A stretch of DNA of 64,000 bases, taken from NCBI GenBank assembly GCA_016795205.1, contig JAEUHZ010000037.1, forward strand, positions 46,417 to 110,416. Reading direction: 5' to 3'. The translations under genes were made by a program, and so were the position numbers. The stretch's first letter is position 1. Each line of letters starts with the position of its first letter. Positions 43,738 to 53,243 of this stretch are shown here, in pieces. The notes under the pieces are model-generated. The model searched no databases, had not been told where the DNA came from, and saw only the letters and a program-made list of their open reading frames with translations. The stretch comes from Planctomycetota bacterium (GTDB lineage Bacteria > Planctomycetota > UBA1135 > GCA-002686595).

Positions 43738-44228
43738 GGCGCGCGGCGGCGCTCGCGCTCGGGCTGTGCGCCCTCACGGCCGGGGGCTGCGGGTACTCGA
43801 CCGGCCTGCGCGTCGCGGACCGGATCGGCAGCGTGGGAGTCACCTTCTTCCAGAACAGCACCCTGGAGCGCGACGTCGAGCGTCCGCTCCAGGACGCGCT
43901 GACGGCCTCGGTGCGCTCGTTGACCGACGTCCCGATCGCCGACCATGGATCGGCCGAGGTGCTCCTGCGCGGCACGATCCTCGAGTACCGCCGGCGCGGA
44001 GGCATCCGCAGCACGGACAACGAGCTGCTCGAGACCGGCCTGCTCCTGGAGGCCGAGGCCGGGCTGTACGACCGCCGGAGCGATCGGCCGCTCGGCCCGC
44101 AGCGCCGCGCGCGCGTCTGGGTCGGCTACGTGCTCGACGACCCGAGCGGCGAAGCGCAGGCCCGTGATCGCGCCATCCGCCACGTGGCGGACGAGCTCGT
44201 CCTGGAGCTGTTCGCCGGCCTGGAATGA
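43734..44228 (+). CDS. lptE: LPS assembly lipoprotein LptE
   Basis: This 164-residue lipoprotein (signal LGLCALTAGGC, Cys20) has the LptE pattern: CGY right after the lipid site, then a strand IGSVGVTFFQNSTLERDVERPL. A later strand EVLLRGTILEYRRRGG follows. LptE plugs the LptD barrel that inserts lipopolysaccharide into the outer leaflet, so its presence supports an LPS-bearing outer membrane. GTG 43734 overlaps the upstream stop and is preceded by GGGGAGG. Confidence 0.78.
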   Translation: MRRAAALALGLCALTAGGCGYSTGLRVADRIGSVGVTFFQNSTLERDVERPLQDALTASVRSLTDVPIADHGSAEVLLRGTILEYRRRGGIRSTDNELLETGLLLEAEAGLYDRRSDRPLGPQRRARVWVGYVLDDPSGEAQARDRAIRHVADELVLELFAGLE

Positions 44229-44381
44229 GCGCACGCGGGCGCGCCCAGCGCCCCCGGCCAGGCCCATTCCCCGCATTTGGCCCGTCCCCGGCCCATCGAA
44301 GGCGGCCGATCCCTACCTTATGGGGGGCGGCCTGCGGGGGCCGCGCTGGAGCCCCGCCCTTCGCCCGTCGATAGAGCCTCC

Positions 44382-46748
44382 ATGCCCGAACCGAAGAACA
44401 AGGAGAACCAGGACAAGGCGCGCAAGACGCGCTCGTTCGGTTCGTTCGCGCTGATCCTGTTCGTGCTGGCCGCGATCTTCCTCCTGTGGGGCGGGCACCG
44501 CTTCCAGCCGCGGGTCGAGCTGACCCAGGACCTGTACGAGTGGTACCTCTACGGCGGCGACGTGAAGTCCCAGTCGATCCTCGGCACGAACGTCGTCGAG
44601 GGCACCCTGGACGACGGCCGCCTGTTCTCCGTGCGGTTCGCCGACGTCGGCCAGCGCGAATCGCTCTACCGCGAGCTCAAGGCCGTCCAGAACATCCGTC
44701 CGATCGACCCGCCGCAGCTCCAGCGCGCGCTCGAGGGCGGCTGGTACCAGCCGATCCTGGCGCGGCATCTCACGGCCTACGGCGAGACCGTCGAGGAGCT
44801 GACGCCCGCCAAGGCGGCCGAGCCGCGCCCGGGCGAGGCCGCGGTCCAGAAGCAGGTCAACCGCCAGCACCCGCAGACCGACCGGCTGCTGCTCCAGGCC
44901 ACCGCGCGGCCGGTCTCGGCCTGGCGGGCCGAGCACACCGAGGATCCGCCGTTCCACCTGCCGCAGGCTTCGGGAACGGTGTGGCTCGAGGTGCGGGACG
45001 TGGACGACTTCGCCGCACTGACCAGCTCGCTGCGGGCACGCTCCGTCCCCGTCGAGACCTTGGCCTTCGACATCTCGCGGACCACGGGCACGAAGGCCGA
45101 GGAATCCAGCTCGATCCTCACGCAGGCCCTGTTCATGTGGGGCCCGCTGATCCTGGTCTTCGTGATCATCCTGTTCTTCATGCGCCAGATGCGCAACCAG
45201 GGCGGCGCCGGCGGCGTGATGAACTTCGGGCGCTCGCGCGCGCAGCTCTACAGCAAGGAGAACCACGTCAACGTCACGTTCGACGACGTGGCTGGCGCGG
45301 ACGAGGCCAAGGAGGAGGTCAAGGAGATCGTCGAGTTCTTGAAGAACCCCGGGCGGTTCACGCGCCTGGGCGGGCGGATCCCGCGCGGGGTGTTGCTGGT
45401 GGGCTCGCCGGGCTGCGGCAAGACGCTGCTCGCCAAGGCCATCGCAGGCGAGGCCGAGGTGCCCTTCTTCTCGATCAGCGGCTCGGACTTCGTCGAGATG
45501 TTCGTGGGCGTCGGCGCCAGCCGCGTGCGCGACCTGTTCAAGCAGGCCCGCGAGAATTCGCCCTGCATCATCTTCCTGGACGAGATCGACGCGGTTGGCC
45601 GCCGGCGTGGCTCCGGCATGGGTGGCGGGCACGACGAGCGCGAGCAGACGCTGAATGCGATCCTGGTCGAGATGGACGGCTTCGGCACGGACGAGGGCAT
45701 CATCGTCATCGCCGCCACGAACCGGCCCGACGTGCTGGACCCGGCGCTCTTGCGCCCGGGACGCTTCGATCGCGAGGTCACGATCGACCTGCCCGACCTC
45801 GCCGGCCGCGAGCAGATCCTCAAGGTCCACCTCAAGAAGGTCAAGGTCGGCACCGACGTCGACGTGGTGCAGCTCGCGCGCGGGACGCCCGGCTACTCGG
45901 GCGCGGACCTGGCGGCCATCATCAACGAGGCGGCGATCATGGCCGCGCTCCAGCGCCGCGACGAGATCTCGATGGAGCACCTCGACGAGGCCCGCGAGAA
46001 GGTCATGTTCGGACGCCAGAAGCGCTCGCGCGAGATGGAGGAGGCCGATCGCAAGATCACCGCCTACCACGAGGCCGGTCATGCCGTCGTGGGCGCCATG
46101 ATCCCCGAGGTCGACCCGCCCTCGAAGGTCACGATCGTCCCGCGCGGCCGTGCGCTGGGCCTGACCACCTTCCTCCCCGAGAAGGAGCAGTACCACATGC
46201 AACGGCGGCGGCTCGTGGGCCAGCTCGCCGTGGGCTTCGGTGGCCGCATCGCGGAGGCCCAGTTCTGCGGCGACATCAGCGCCGGCGCATCCGGCGACAT
46301 CAAGCAGAACACGGAGCTCGCGCGGCGCATGGTCACGGAGCTCGGGATGAGCGACAAGATCGGCCCGGTGAACTTCGCCGAACGCCAGGGCAGCGAGTTC
46401 CTGGGCACCGAGCTCATGAGCGCCAAGTGGCACTCCGAGGAAACCGCGCGCGAGATCGACCAGGAGATCCAACGGATCCTGCGCGAGGCCTACGAGCGCG
46501 CCGAGGCGATCCTGTCCCAGAATCGCCAGGCGGTCGAGAACTTGACCGCTGCGCTCCTCCGGTACGAGACGATCACGGGCGAGGAGGTCAAGGAACTCCT
46601 GGCGGGAGCGTCGCTGGACGCGCTGCGGCCGGGCTCGCCGCCGCCCGCGCCCCGGGCGCCCGGTTCGCGCGCGGAGACCGGCAAGAACGCGCCCAAGACG
46701 GCGCCGGGTGGCGAGCTGCCCGGGACGCCGGGGCTGTCGCCGGCCTGA
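44382..46748 (+). CDS. ftsH: ATP-dependent zinc metalloprotease FtsH
   Basis: This 788-residue membrane AAA protease degrades membrane and regulatory proteins. TM1 (about residues 20-40) and TM2 (about 250-266) flank a periplasmic domain of roughly 205 residues, much longer than the roughly 75 of Escherichia coli. Walker A is GSPGCGKT (341-348) rather than the usual GPPGTGKT. Walker B is IIFLDEID, the second region of homology has RPGRFDR, and the zinc site is HEAGH (563-567). The C-terminal tail is Pro/Ala/Gly-rich. The gap before it (44229-44380) shows no gene. Confidence 0.95.
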   Translation: MPEPKNKENQDKARKTRSFGSFALILFVLAAIFLLWGGHRFQPRVELTQDLYEWYLYGGDVKSQSILGTNVVEGTLDDGRLFSVRFADVGQRESLYRELKAVQNIRPIDPPQLQRALEGGWYQPILARHLTAYGETVEELTPAKAAEPRPGEAAVQKQVNRQHPQTDRLLLQATARPVSAWRAEHTEDPPFHLPQASGTVWLEVRDVDDFAALTSSLRARSVPVETLAFDISRTTGTKAEESSSILTQALFMWGPLILVFVIILFFMRQMRNQGGAGGVMNFGRSRAQLYSKENHVNVTFDDVAGADEAKEEVKEIVEFLKNPGRFTRLGGRIPRGVLLVGSPGCGKTLLAKAIAGEAEVPFFSISGSDFVEMFVGVGASRVRDLFKQARENSPCIIFLDEIDAVGRRRGSGMGGGHDEREQTLNAILVEMDGFGTDEGIIVIAATNRPDVLDPALLRPGRFDREVTIDLPDLAGREQILKVHLKKVKVGTDVDVVQLARGTPGYSGADLAAIINEAAIMAALQRRDEISMEHLDEAREKVMFGRQKRSREMEEADRKITAYHEAGHAVVGAMIPEVDPPSKVTIVPRGRALGLTTFLPEKEQYHMQRRRLVGQLAVGFGGRIAEAQFCGDISAGASGDIKQNTELARRMVTELGMSDKIGPVNFAERQGSEFLGTELMSAKWHSEETAREIDQEIQRILREAYERAEAILSQNRQAVENLTAALLRYETITGEEVKELLAGASLDALRPGSPPPAPRAPGSRAETGKNAPKTAPGGELPGTPGLSPA

Positions 46749-46767
46749 GCGCCACGGCCGAGCTCCG

Positions 46768-47883
46768 ATGAGCGAGCTGGAGCGCGATCCCGTGTTCGGC
46801 GCGGTCGCCCGCCAGCTCTGCGCGCGCGGCGACGCCTCGCCGGGCTGCGAGTCTCCGCCGCCCTACGCCTCCGTGAACTGCCGCGCCGGCGTGGTGCCTG
46901 CGGGCGAGCGCGCGGTGCTCGAGGAGCACGGCGTCCGGTTGCTGCCCCTGGGCTCCTCGACGGCGCCCTGGCCGGAGGAGTTCGCCGCCGCGGTCGATCG
47001 CGAGCGGATGGAGCAGGCAGCGCGTTCGTCGGCGTGCGCCGCCGCGCTGCTCGCCGCGAGCGACGCTGCCGCCGCGCAGCGCGCGGCGCCGCGCATCCAG
47101 GGCGTCGTCAACGTGACGCCCGACAGCTTCTCGGACGGCGGGCGCTGCTTCGATCCCGCCCGTGCGATCGAGCACGGGCTGGCGCTGGCCGCCGAGGGTG
47201 CGGACTTCCTCGACGTCGGCGCCGAGTCGACGCGACCCGGAGCCACGCCGGTCTCGGTCGAGGAAGAGCTGGCGCGCGCCATCCCGGTCGTGGCCGGGCT
47301 GGCGCGGCAGGTCGCCATCCCGATCTCGATCGACACGACGAAGGCCGCGGTCGCGCGCGCCGCGCTCGCCGCCGGGGCACGCATCGTGAACGACGTGTCG
47401 GCCGGCACCCAGGACCCCGGGATGCTGGGCGTCGTGGCCGAGCGTCGCGCCGGCTACGTGGCGATGCACCGGCGAGGCGATCCGCGCACGATGCAGACGG
47501 CTCCCGCCTACGGGGACGTCGTGGCCGAGGTCCTGGAGTTCCTGCGCGAACGCTGCTTTCGCGCGCTCGCGGCCGGCGTCCCGCGCGAGACGCTGTGGGT
47601 CGACCCGGGCATCGGCTTCGGGAAGACGCTGGCGCACAACCTGGAGCTGCTCCGTCGCCTCCAGGAGCTGCGCTCGCTCGGCCTGCCGATCCTGCTCGGC
47701 GTGTCCCGCAAGTCGTTCATCCGGGAGATCACGGGAGCCGACACGCCGCCCGCGGGGCGCATCGGCGGCACGGCAGCGGCGGTCGCACTGGGCGTCGTCG
47801 GCGGCGCCGAGATCCTGCGTGTGCACGACGTGGCCGTGATGCGCGAGGCAGCGCTCGTCGCGCGCGAGATCGCGAGCTGCTGA
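46768..47883 (+). CDS. folP: dihydropteroate synthase with N-terminal extension
   Basis: This 371-residue enzyme joins 4-aminobenzoate to the pterin in folate synthesis. The TIM-barrel starts near residue 112 with GVVNVTPDSFSDGG. DVGAESTRPGATPV, VNDVSAGTQDPGML and LGVSRKSFI follow. The roughly 110 residues before it are unusual for bacterial DHPS, which is normally near 270-290 residues in all. This extension is Ala/Glu-rich with several Cys and has no match I recognise. The gene follows ftsH by 19 bases. Confidence 0.9.
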   Translation: MSELERDPVFGAVARQLCARGDASPGCESPPPYASVNCRAGVVPAGERAVLEEHGVRLLPLGSSTAPWPEEFAAAVDRERMEQAARSSACAAALLAASDAAAAQRAAPRIQGVVNVTPDSFSDGGRCFDPARAIEHGLALAAEGADFLDVGAESTRPGATPVSVEEELARAIPVVAGLARQVAIPISIDTTKAAVARAALAAGARIVNDVSAGTQDPGMLGVVAERRAGYVAMHRRGDPRTMQTAPAYGDVVAEVLEFLRERCFRALAAGVPRETLWVDPGIGFGKTLAHNLELLRRLQELRSLGLPILLGVSRKSFIREITGADTPPAGRIGGTAAAVALGVVGGAEILRVHDVAVMREAALVAREIASC

Positions 47884-47938
47884 GGCGTCCGCGCCCTTCC
47901 TTCGGGGCGCGCCACGATGCAGAATCGCGGGCGGCAGC

Positions 47939-47945
47939 GGAGGAG
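47939..47945 (+). promoter_or_regulatory. ribosome binding site deciding the glmM start
   Basis: GGAGGAG sits 3 bases before CTG 47949. This is the only strong Shine-Dalgarno sequence near the required N-terminus of GlmM and supports a non-ATG start there, although the spacing is short. Confidence 0.45.
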
Positions 47946-47948
47946 CAT

Positions 47949-49334
47949 CTGGCGAACGAACGCATCTTCGGTACGGACGGCATCCGCGGTCGAGCGGGCG
48001 AGGGCTGGCTCTCCGTCCCGCGCGTGACGAGCCTGGGCGCCGCGATCGGCGAAGTGCTCGGCGTGCGGATCGCGCAGGAAGCCGGCGGGGGTGCCGCACG
48101 CGCGAACGGCTCACGCCCGCGCGTGCTCCTGGGCCACGATGGCCGCAGGTCCGGACCCGAGCTCGAGGCCGCGCTGGCGCGCGGCCTGCTCCACGCCGGC
48201 TTCGACTCGACGAGCGCGGGCCTGATCACGACGCCCGGGCTGGCACTGCTCACGAGGACCGGCCAGTTCGTGCTCGGCGCGATGGTCAGCGCCTCGCACA
48301 ACCCGGCCGAGGACAACGGGATCAAGGTCTTCTCGGGCGAGGGCGACAAACTCTCCGACGAGATCGAGCTCGCGATCGAGGCGCGCCTGCGCGCGCGACC
48401 GGAGCTGGAGGTCCCCGGGAACGGTCCCAAGCTCGAACCCGCGCTCGAGGAGCGCTATCTCGAGTTGCTCCTGGCCGGACCCGGCGCCGGCCTGCGGCTC
48501 GATGGCCTGGTGATCGCGCTCGACTGCGCGCATGGCGGAGGGAGCCGGATCGCGCCGCGGGTCTTCGGGCGCCTCGGCGCGCAGGTCATCTCGATCGCGG
48601 CCGAGCCCGACGGCGACAACATCAACCGCGGCGTGGGCGCCACGCACATGGAGACGCTGGTCGCCGCGGTGCGCGCCCACAAGCCCGACCTGGGCATCGC
48701 CCTGGACGGCGACGGTGACCGCTGCCTGCTCGTCGACGAGCGCGGCGAGGTCGTGCACGGCGACGGGATCCTGACGTTGCTGGCCGTCGACGCGATGCGC
48801 AAGAAGGCCTGGAAGGACCCGCGCCTCGTGGCGACGGTGATGAGCAACAAGGGCCTGCACAAGGCCCTGCGCAACGTGGGCGTCGGAGTCGTCACGACCG
48901 ACGTGGGCGACCGGCGCGTCGTCGAGGCGCTGAAGCGCGAGGGCCTGCGCCTCGGCGGCGAGCAGTCCGGACACATCGTCTTCGGCCCGGACCACCACTA
49001 CATCGGCGACGGGATCTACACCGCGCTGCGCGTGCTGCGCGTGCTGCGGGATGCGAGAAGGCCGCTTTCGGAGCTGGCGGCCGCCTACCGTCCCTTCCCG
49101 CAGGTGCTCGTCAACGTGAACGTGGCGCGCAAGCCCGCCCTGCTCGACATTCCGAGCATCGCCCACGCCCGGGCGCTGTTCGAGAGCGAGCTGGGCGAGG
49201 ACGGCCGGATCCTGCTGCGCTACTCGGGCACCGAGCCGCTGGCGCGGGTGATGGTCGAAGGTCCCGACGCGGAGCGCATCCGCGAGCAGGCCCAGGCGCT
49301 GGCGGACCTGATCACGGCCGAGATCGGCGCCTAG
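47949..49334 (+). CDS. glmM: phosphoglucosamine mutase, apparent CTG start
   Basis: This protein of about 461 residues converts glucosamine-6-phosphate to glucosamine-1-phosphate for peptidoglycan and LPS. The N-terminus ERIFGTDGIRG is diagnostic. The catalytic phosphoserine is S116 in VSASHNPAEDNGIK. The metal loop is ALDGDGDRCLLVD and the sugar-binding loop GGEQSGHIVF. No ATG, GTG or TTG lies in frame between the folP end and FGTDGIRG, so the start appears to be CTG at 47949. A base error or an ATC start cannot be excluded. Confidence 0.9.
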   Translation: MANERIFGTDGIRGRAGEGWLSVPRVTSLGAAIGEVLGVRIAQEAGGGAARANGSRPRVLLGHDGRRSGPELEAALARGLLHAGFDSTSAGLITTPGLALLTRTGQFVLGAMVSASHNPAEDNGIKVFSGEGDKLSDEIELAIEARLRARPELEVPGNGPKLEPALEERYLELLLAGPGAGLRLDGLVIALDCAHGGGSRIAPRVFGRLGAQVISIAAEPDGDNINRGVGATHMETLVAAVRAHKPDLGIALDGDGDRCLLVDERGEVVHGDGILTLLAVDAMRKKAWKDPRLVATVMSNKGLHKALRNVGVGVVTTDVGDRRVVEALKREGLRLGGEQSGHIVFGPDHHYIGDGIYTALRVLRVLRDARRPLSELAAAYRPFPQVLVNVNVARKPALLDIPSIAHARALFESELGEDGRILLRYSGTEPLARVMVEGPDAERIREQAQALADLITAEIGA

Positions 49335-49362
49335 CGCGCCTGAGCGCGCCGCTCGTCGCGAC

Positions 49363-51243
49363 ATGCCCGCGAGCCCCACGACCGTCTTGCGCGCCCTGGG
49401 GGCGCTGTGGCTCTTGGACACGACGCTCGCGTCGCTGATCGGCGCGAGCTACTTCCGCGGCGCGCTGGAGCAGGCGGCGGCCGGCACGCGCGCGTTCGCC
49501 GTCATGGCCTTGGTGTCCACGATGGCCATGCTGACGCTCGTGCCGCTGCTCCCGGCGGCGTTGGCAGTGCCGCTGCGAGCCCGGCGCCGGCTGGCCGGCA
49601 TCCTGGCGGTTGCCGGTGGCACCGTGGCGCTGCTCTTCGTGTTCCTCGACACGCAGATCTGGGCCATCTTCCGCTACCACATCAACGGCATGGTCCTGAA
49701 CGTCGTCACGACCCCGGGCGGGTTGGACACGTTCGAGATCAGCGGGTCGAGCTGGGCGCTCCTGGCGCTGTTCACCGTCGCGCTGGCCCTGGGTCGCGCC
49801 TGGCTGTGGTTCCGCCTGCTGCTCCCCGCGGCCGTGCCGGCGCCAACGCGCGGGCGGCGGCTCGTGCCGGGCGCGCTCGGGGCGCTGCTCGTGGTCGTGG
49901 CGGCCGAAAAGCTCATGTACGCCTGGGCGGACCTGGTCGACGACCGCCAGATCCTGGTCCTGGCCCGCGTCTATCCCCTCTACCAACCGCTGACCTCGAA
50001 GCGCCTCTTGGCGCGCCTCACGGGGCGCGTGCCCGGCCAGCGCACCGAGCTCCAGGTCGCCGCGGGCCTGTTGCTGCGCTACCCGCGCGCCCAGCCCGTG
50101 ATCGCGCCCGAGGGGCCGCGGCCCAACATCCTGGTCGTGGTGATCGACTCGCTGCGCGCCGACGCGCTGACCGAGCAGATCATGCCCCAGACGTCGCGCT
50201 GGCGGGAGGCGGACGCGCGGCTGTTCTCCGACCACGTGAGCGGCGGCAACGCCACGCGCATCGGCATCTTCTCGCTGGTCTACGGCATCCACGGGAGCTA
50301 CTGGCCCAGCGTGTACGCCGAGCGCGCTCCGCCCGTGCTGGTCACGGCGCTCGACGGCTTGGGCTACGAGCTGCGCGTGCTCTCGACCACGAGCATGCAG
50401 TTCCCCGAGTTTCGCTCGACGGCTTGGGTGACGATGACCGACCGCGTCGAGGACGGCTTCCCCGGCCCGGCCAAGTGGCAGAAGGACGAGCAGGTCGGCG
50501 CGCGCTTCGCCGACTGGATGGCGGAACGCTCGCGGGCCGGCGACCCGCGCCCCTTCTTCGCGTTCGTCCTGCTCGATGCGCCCCACCAGAGCTACGACTG
50601 GCCCAAGGAGCGCTCGCCGTTCGTGCCCTACAGCGCGAGCCTCGACTACTACAAGATCGCGCGGCGTCCGGACGAGGCGCAACTCCACGCCATCCGCAAC
50701 GCGTACCTCAACGCCGTGCACCACGCGGATCAGGTCTTCGGCGGCCTGCTGGAGACCTTGCGCCGGGCCGGGCTCTCCGACGACACGCTCGTGGTGCTGA
50801 CGGGTGACCACGGCGAGGAGTTCTTCGAGCACGGCTACTTCGGCCACACGAGCAACTACACCCGCGTCCAGACGCACGTGCCGTTCCTGATGTCGGGGCC
50901 GGGCATCGCACCCGGGGAGGAGACGCGGCCCACGACCCACGTCGACCTGGCCCCGACCTTGCTCGAGCTGCTCGGCGCCGACCCGGCGGCACGCGCCGAC
51001 TGGTCGCAGGGCGAGAACCTGCTGGACCCGCCCGCCACGCGCGAGCGCATCTTCTGCGGCTGGCAAGAGGCCGCCGTGTGGGTCGACGGCGGCGTGCTGC
51101 ACGTGCCGCTCGAGGGCCACAAGGGCTTGGTCGAGGCGCTCGATCCGGAGTGGAGGCCGCATCCCGAGGGAGACGCGTTCATCCGCCGCCACGGCGCCAC
51201 GATCCGGCGCATGGCGCAGGACTTCCGCCACTTCCTGCGCTGA
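49363..51243 (+). CDS. PbgA/YejM-like membrane sulfatase-fold protein
   Basis: This 626-residue protein has about five N-terminal helices (residues 1-190) followed by a periplasmic alkaline phosphatase-superfamily domain (from about 248, PNILVVVIDSLRADAL). The stretch SGGNATRIGIFSLVYGIHG followed by SYWPSV matches PbgA/YejM. That protein controls LPS synthesis by LapB/FtsH in enterobacteria, and its Thr takes the nucleophile position. The metal site LTGDHGEEFFEHG is retained. Neighbours lptE, ftsH and glmM fit a role in outer-membrane lipid balance. LapB is not in the window. Confidence 0.75.
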   Translation: MPASPTTVLRALGALWLLDTTLASLIGASYFRGALEQAAAGTRAFAVMALVSTMAMLTLVPLLPAALAVPLRARRRLAGILAVAGGTVALLFVFLDTQIWAIFRYHINGMVLNVVTTPGGLDTFEISGSSWALLALFTVALALGRAWLWFRLLLPAAVPAPTRGRRLVPGALGALLVVVAAEKLMYAWADLVDDRQILVLARVYPLYQPLTSKRLLARLTGRVPGQRTELQVAAGLLLRYPRAQPVIAPEGPRPNILVVVIDSLRADALTEQIMPQTSRWREADARLFSDHVSGGNATRIGIFSLVYGIHGSYWPSVYAERAPPVLVTALDGLGYELRVLSTTSMQFPEFRSTAWVTMTDRVEDGFPGPAKWQKDEQVGARFADWMAERSRAGDPRPFFAFVLLDAPHQSYDWPKERSPFVPYSASLDYYKIARRPDEAQLHAIRNAYLNAVHHADQVFGGLLETLRRAGLSDDTLVVLTGDHGEEFFEHGYFGHTSNYTRVQTHVPFLMSGPGIAPGEETRPTTHVDLAPTLLELLGADPAARADWSQGENLLDPPATRERIFCGWQEAAVWVDGGVLHVPLEGHKGLVEALDPEWRPHPEGDAFIRRHGATIRRMAQDFRHFLR

Positions 51244-51252
51244 TCCCGCTGC

Positions 51253-52050
51253 TCACGTCTCCGGCGGCTCCGGACGGCGCGCACACTCCGCTGCGTGCTG
51301 CAGCACGAGCAGCTTGGCGTACTTGAGGCGACCGTAGTGGGCCGCGAGGCAGGCCTGGAGCAACCCGCGCCAGCCTTCCAGGAAACCGAGCCGCAGGAAG
51401 TAGAAACGGACGAAGCGCGCCGCCGGCCCCAGCACGAGGTGCAGGGCGTGTGCGCGCTTGCCGCGCGCGTGCAGGCCCTCGGCCATGATCGTGGTGTACT
51501 TGTCGATCGTCGCCAGGTGCTCGGCGAAGCTGCGGTAGGGATGGTGCAACAGGTCGCCGGAGAGCATCCCGGCGGGTCCCTCCAGGATCACGCGATCGTG
51601 CGGGTTGTCGCCCCCCCAGCGCCCGCGCCGCCGGTCGAACAGCCGCAGTTGGTGGTCGGGATACCACCCGCCGCGCCGCATCCAGCGGCCCAGGTAGCTC
51701 GAGAGCCGCGGGAAGCGCCAGCCCGCGTGACGCGGGAAGCCCGCGTCGCGCAGCGCCAGGATCTCGGCCCGCAGGCGCGCCGAAATGCGCTCGTCGGCGT
51801 CGACGCACAGGACCCAGTCGTGCGCCGCGGCCCGGATGGCGAACTCCTTCTGCGCCACGTGACCGGGCCAGTCGCGCTCGATCACGCGGGCGCCCGCGGC
51901 GGCGGCGACCTCGCGCGTCCGATCGCGCGAGTGTGAATCCACGACCAGCGCCTCGTCGCAGAAGTCGAGGCTCGCCAAGCAGTCGGAGAGCCGGTCCTCC
52001 TCGTTCATCGCGATGATGCAGGCGCTGATCCGCGGTCGATCCATGGTCAT
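51253..52050 (-). CDS. GT2 glycosyltransferase, WaaE/KdtX-like
   Basis: This 265-residue family 2 glycosyltransferase resembles the LPS core beta-1,4-glucosyltransferase WaaE. Key stretches are ISACIIAMNEEDRLSDCL, the metal-binding CVDADERIS and GGDNPHDRVIL. The C-terminal LLHHPYRSFAEHLATID holds conserved His and Tyr. ATG 52050 overlaps the stop of the upstream glycosyltransferase (ATGA), which decides the start. It converges on the PbgA-like gene with a 9-base gap. Confidence 0.87.
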   Translation of the reverse strand: MTMDRPRISACIIAMNEEDRLSDCLASLDFCDEALVVDSHSRDRTREVAAAAGARVIERDWPGHVAQKEFAIRAAAHDWVLCVDADERISARLRAEILALRDAGFPRHAGWRFPRLSSYLGRWMRRGGWYPDHQLRLFDRRRGRWGGDNPHDRVILEGPAGMLSGDLLHHPYRSFAEHLATIDKYTTIMAEGLHARGKRAHALHLVLGPAARFVRFYFLRLGFLEGWRGLLQACLAAHYGRLKYAKLLVLQHAAECARRPEPPET

Positions 52051-53159
52051 GCCACCTGGCCCTCCGCGAGCACCCTGCGATAGAGATCCTCGTAGCGTCC
52101 CACCATCTGTGCCGTCAGGTAGCCGCGCTCCAGGCTCCGCGGACCGGCAGCGCCGAGCCGCAGCCGGAGGTCGGGGTCCGCCGCGAGCCGCCGCAGCGCG
52201 TCGCACAGCGCCGCGGCGTCGTCGGGAGCGACCAGCAAGCCCGTGCGGCCGTCCTCGACGGCCTCGGCCAGGCCACCGACGCGCGACGCCACGACGGGGC
52301 GCGCGCTGGCCAAGGCTTCCAGGGCCGACACGCCCAAACCCTCGCGACGCGACGGCAGGCAGTAGACGTCACAGGCCGCGAGCAGCGCCTGCGCGTCCTC
52401 GCGCCGGCCCAGGAACCGCGCCCGGGGCGCGACGCCCAGCTCCGCGGCGAGCCGCTCGAGAGCCTCGCGCTCCGGACCCTCGCCCGCGATCCACAGCACC
52501 ACGTGCGGGAGGTCGGTCAGGCCGCCGAGCGCGCGCAGCAGGACATCGATCCCCTTGCGGGCGACCAGCGTGGCGAGCACGAGCAGGACCACGTCATCGG
52601 CACCCGCGCCGAGCTCGGCGCGCAACCTGCGCCGGCCGTCGGGCGTCGGCGGGCGCGGGACGTCGACCGCGCTGTGGATGAGCTCGATCCGCTCGGGCGG
52701 CACGCCGCCCTCGCGGAGCAGCTCGGCCACGGGCCCCGAGATCGCCGCGACGCGGCGCACGAGCCGGCGGTAGACGAGCCGGTTGCGCGCGTTGCGCCGC
52801 ACCGGGCGGTCCATGCGCCGCGTCGTGATCGCGGGGATGCCAGCCCAGGCCGCCGCGAGACCGCCGAGCCACGTCGCGCGGCCGGTGTGCAGGTGGACGA
52901 GATCCGCGCCGCTCTGGCGGAAGAGGCGCGACAGCCGCCACACGGCGCACAGATCCGCGTCGCTGCGCATCGGCACCGCGGCGCACTCGATCCCGCGGCG
53001 CCGCGCCTCCTCGCCCGCGCGGCTCGCCGGCGGCGCCACGAGCAGCACCTGGTGTCCGCGCGCGCGCAAGCCCTCGAGGAGCAGGAACACCTGGACCTCG
53101 CCGCCCGAGAACCCGCGCTCCGCGTCGACGTGCACGGTCCTCAGGGTGCGATCCGGCAC
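52047..53159 (-). CDS. GT4 glycosyltransferase
   Basis: This protein of about 370 residues has a GT-B fold. The N-terminal domain has GGEVQVFLLLEGLRARGHQV and LVHLHTGRATWLG. The C-terminal nucleotide-sugar domain has ATLVARKGIDVLLRAL and the signature SRREGLGVSALEALA. GTG 53159 (MPDRTLRTVHVDAERG) is favoured by GAGGAA at 53164-53169; ATG 53204 is an alternative. With the WaaE-like gene and the divergent GT4 gene it looks like a core-glycan assembly group. Confidence 0.87.
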   Translation of the reverse strand: MPDRTLRTVHVDAERGFSGGEVQVFLLLEGLRARGHQVLLVAPPASRAGEEARRRGIECAAVPMRSDADLCAVWRLSRLFRQSGADLVHLHTGRATWLGGLAAAWAGIPAITTRRMDRPVRRNARNRLVYRRLVRRVAAISGPVAELLREGGVPPERIELIHSAVDVPRPPTPDGRRRLRAELGAGADDVVLLVLATLVARKGIDVLLRALGGLTDLPHVVLWIAGEGPEREALERLAAELGVAPRARFLGRREDAQALLAACDVYCLPSRREGLGVSALEALASARPVVASRVGGLAEAVEDGRTGLLVAPDDAAALCDALRRLAADPDLRLRLGAAGPRSLERGYLTAQMVGRYEDLYRRVLAEGQVA

Positions 53160-53243
53160 GCGCTTCCTCGGCGCGGCTACCCTAGGGAAGACCGCCGCTG
53201 GCATCAACCCGAGCGGGCGCCCTATCCTCGCGCCCCGCGCCCG

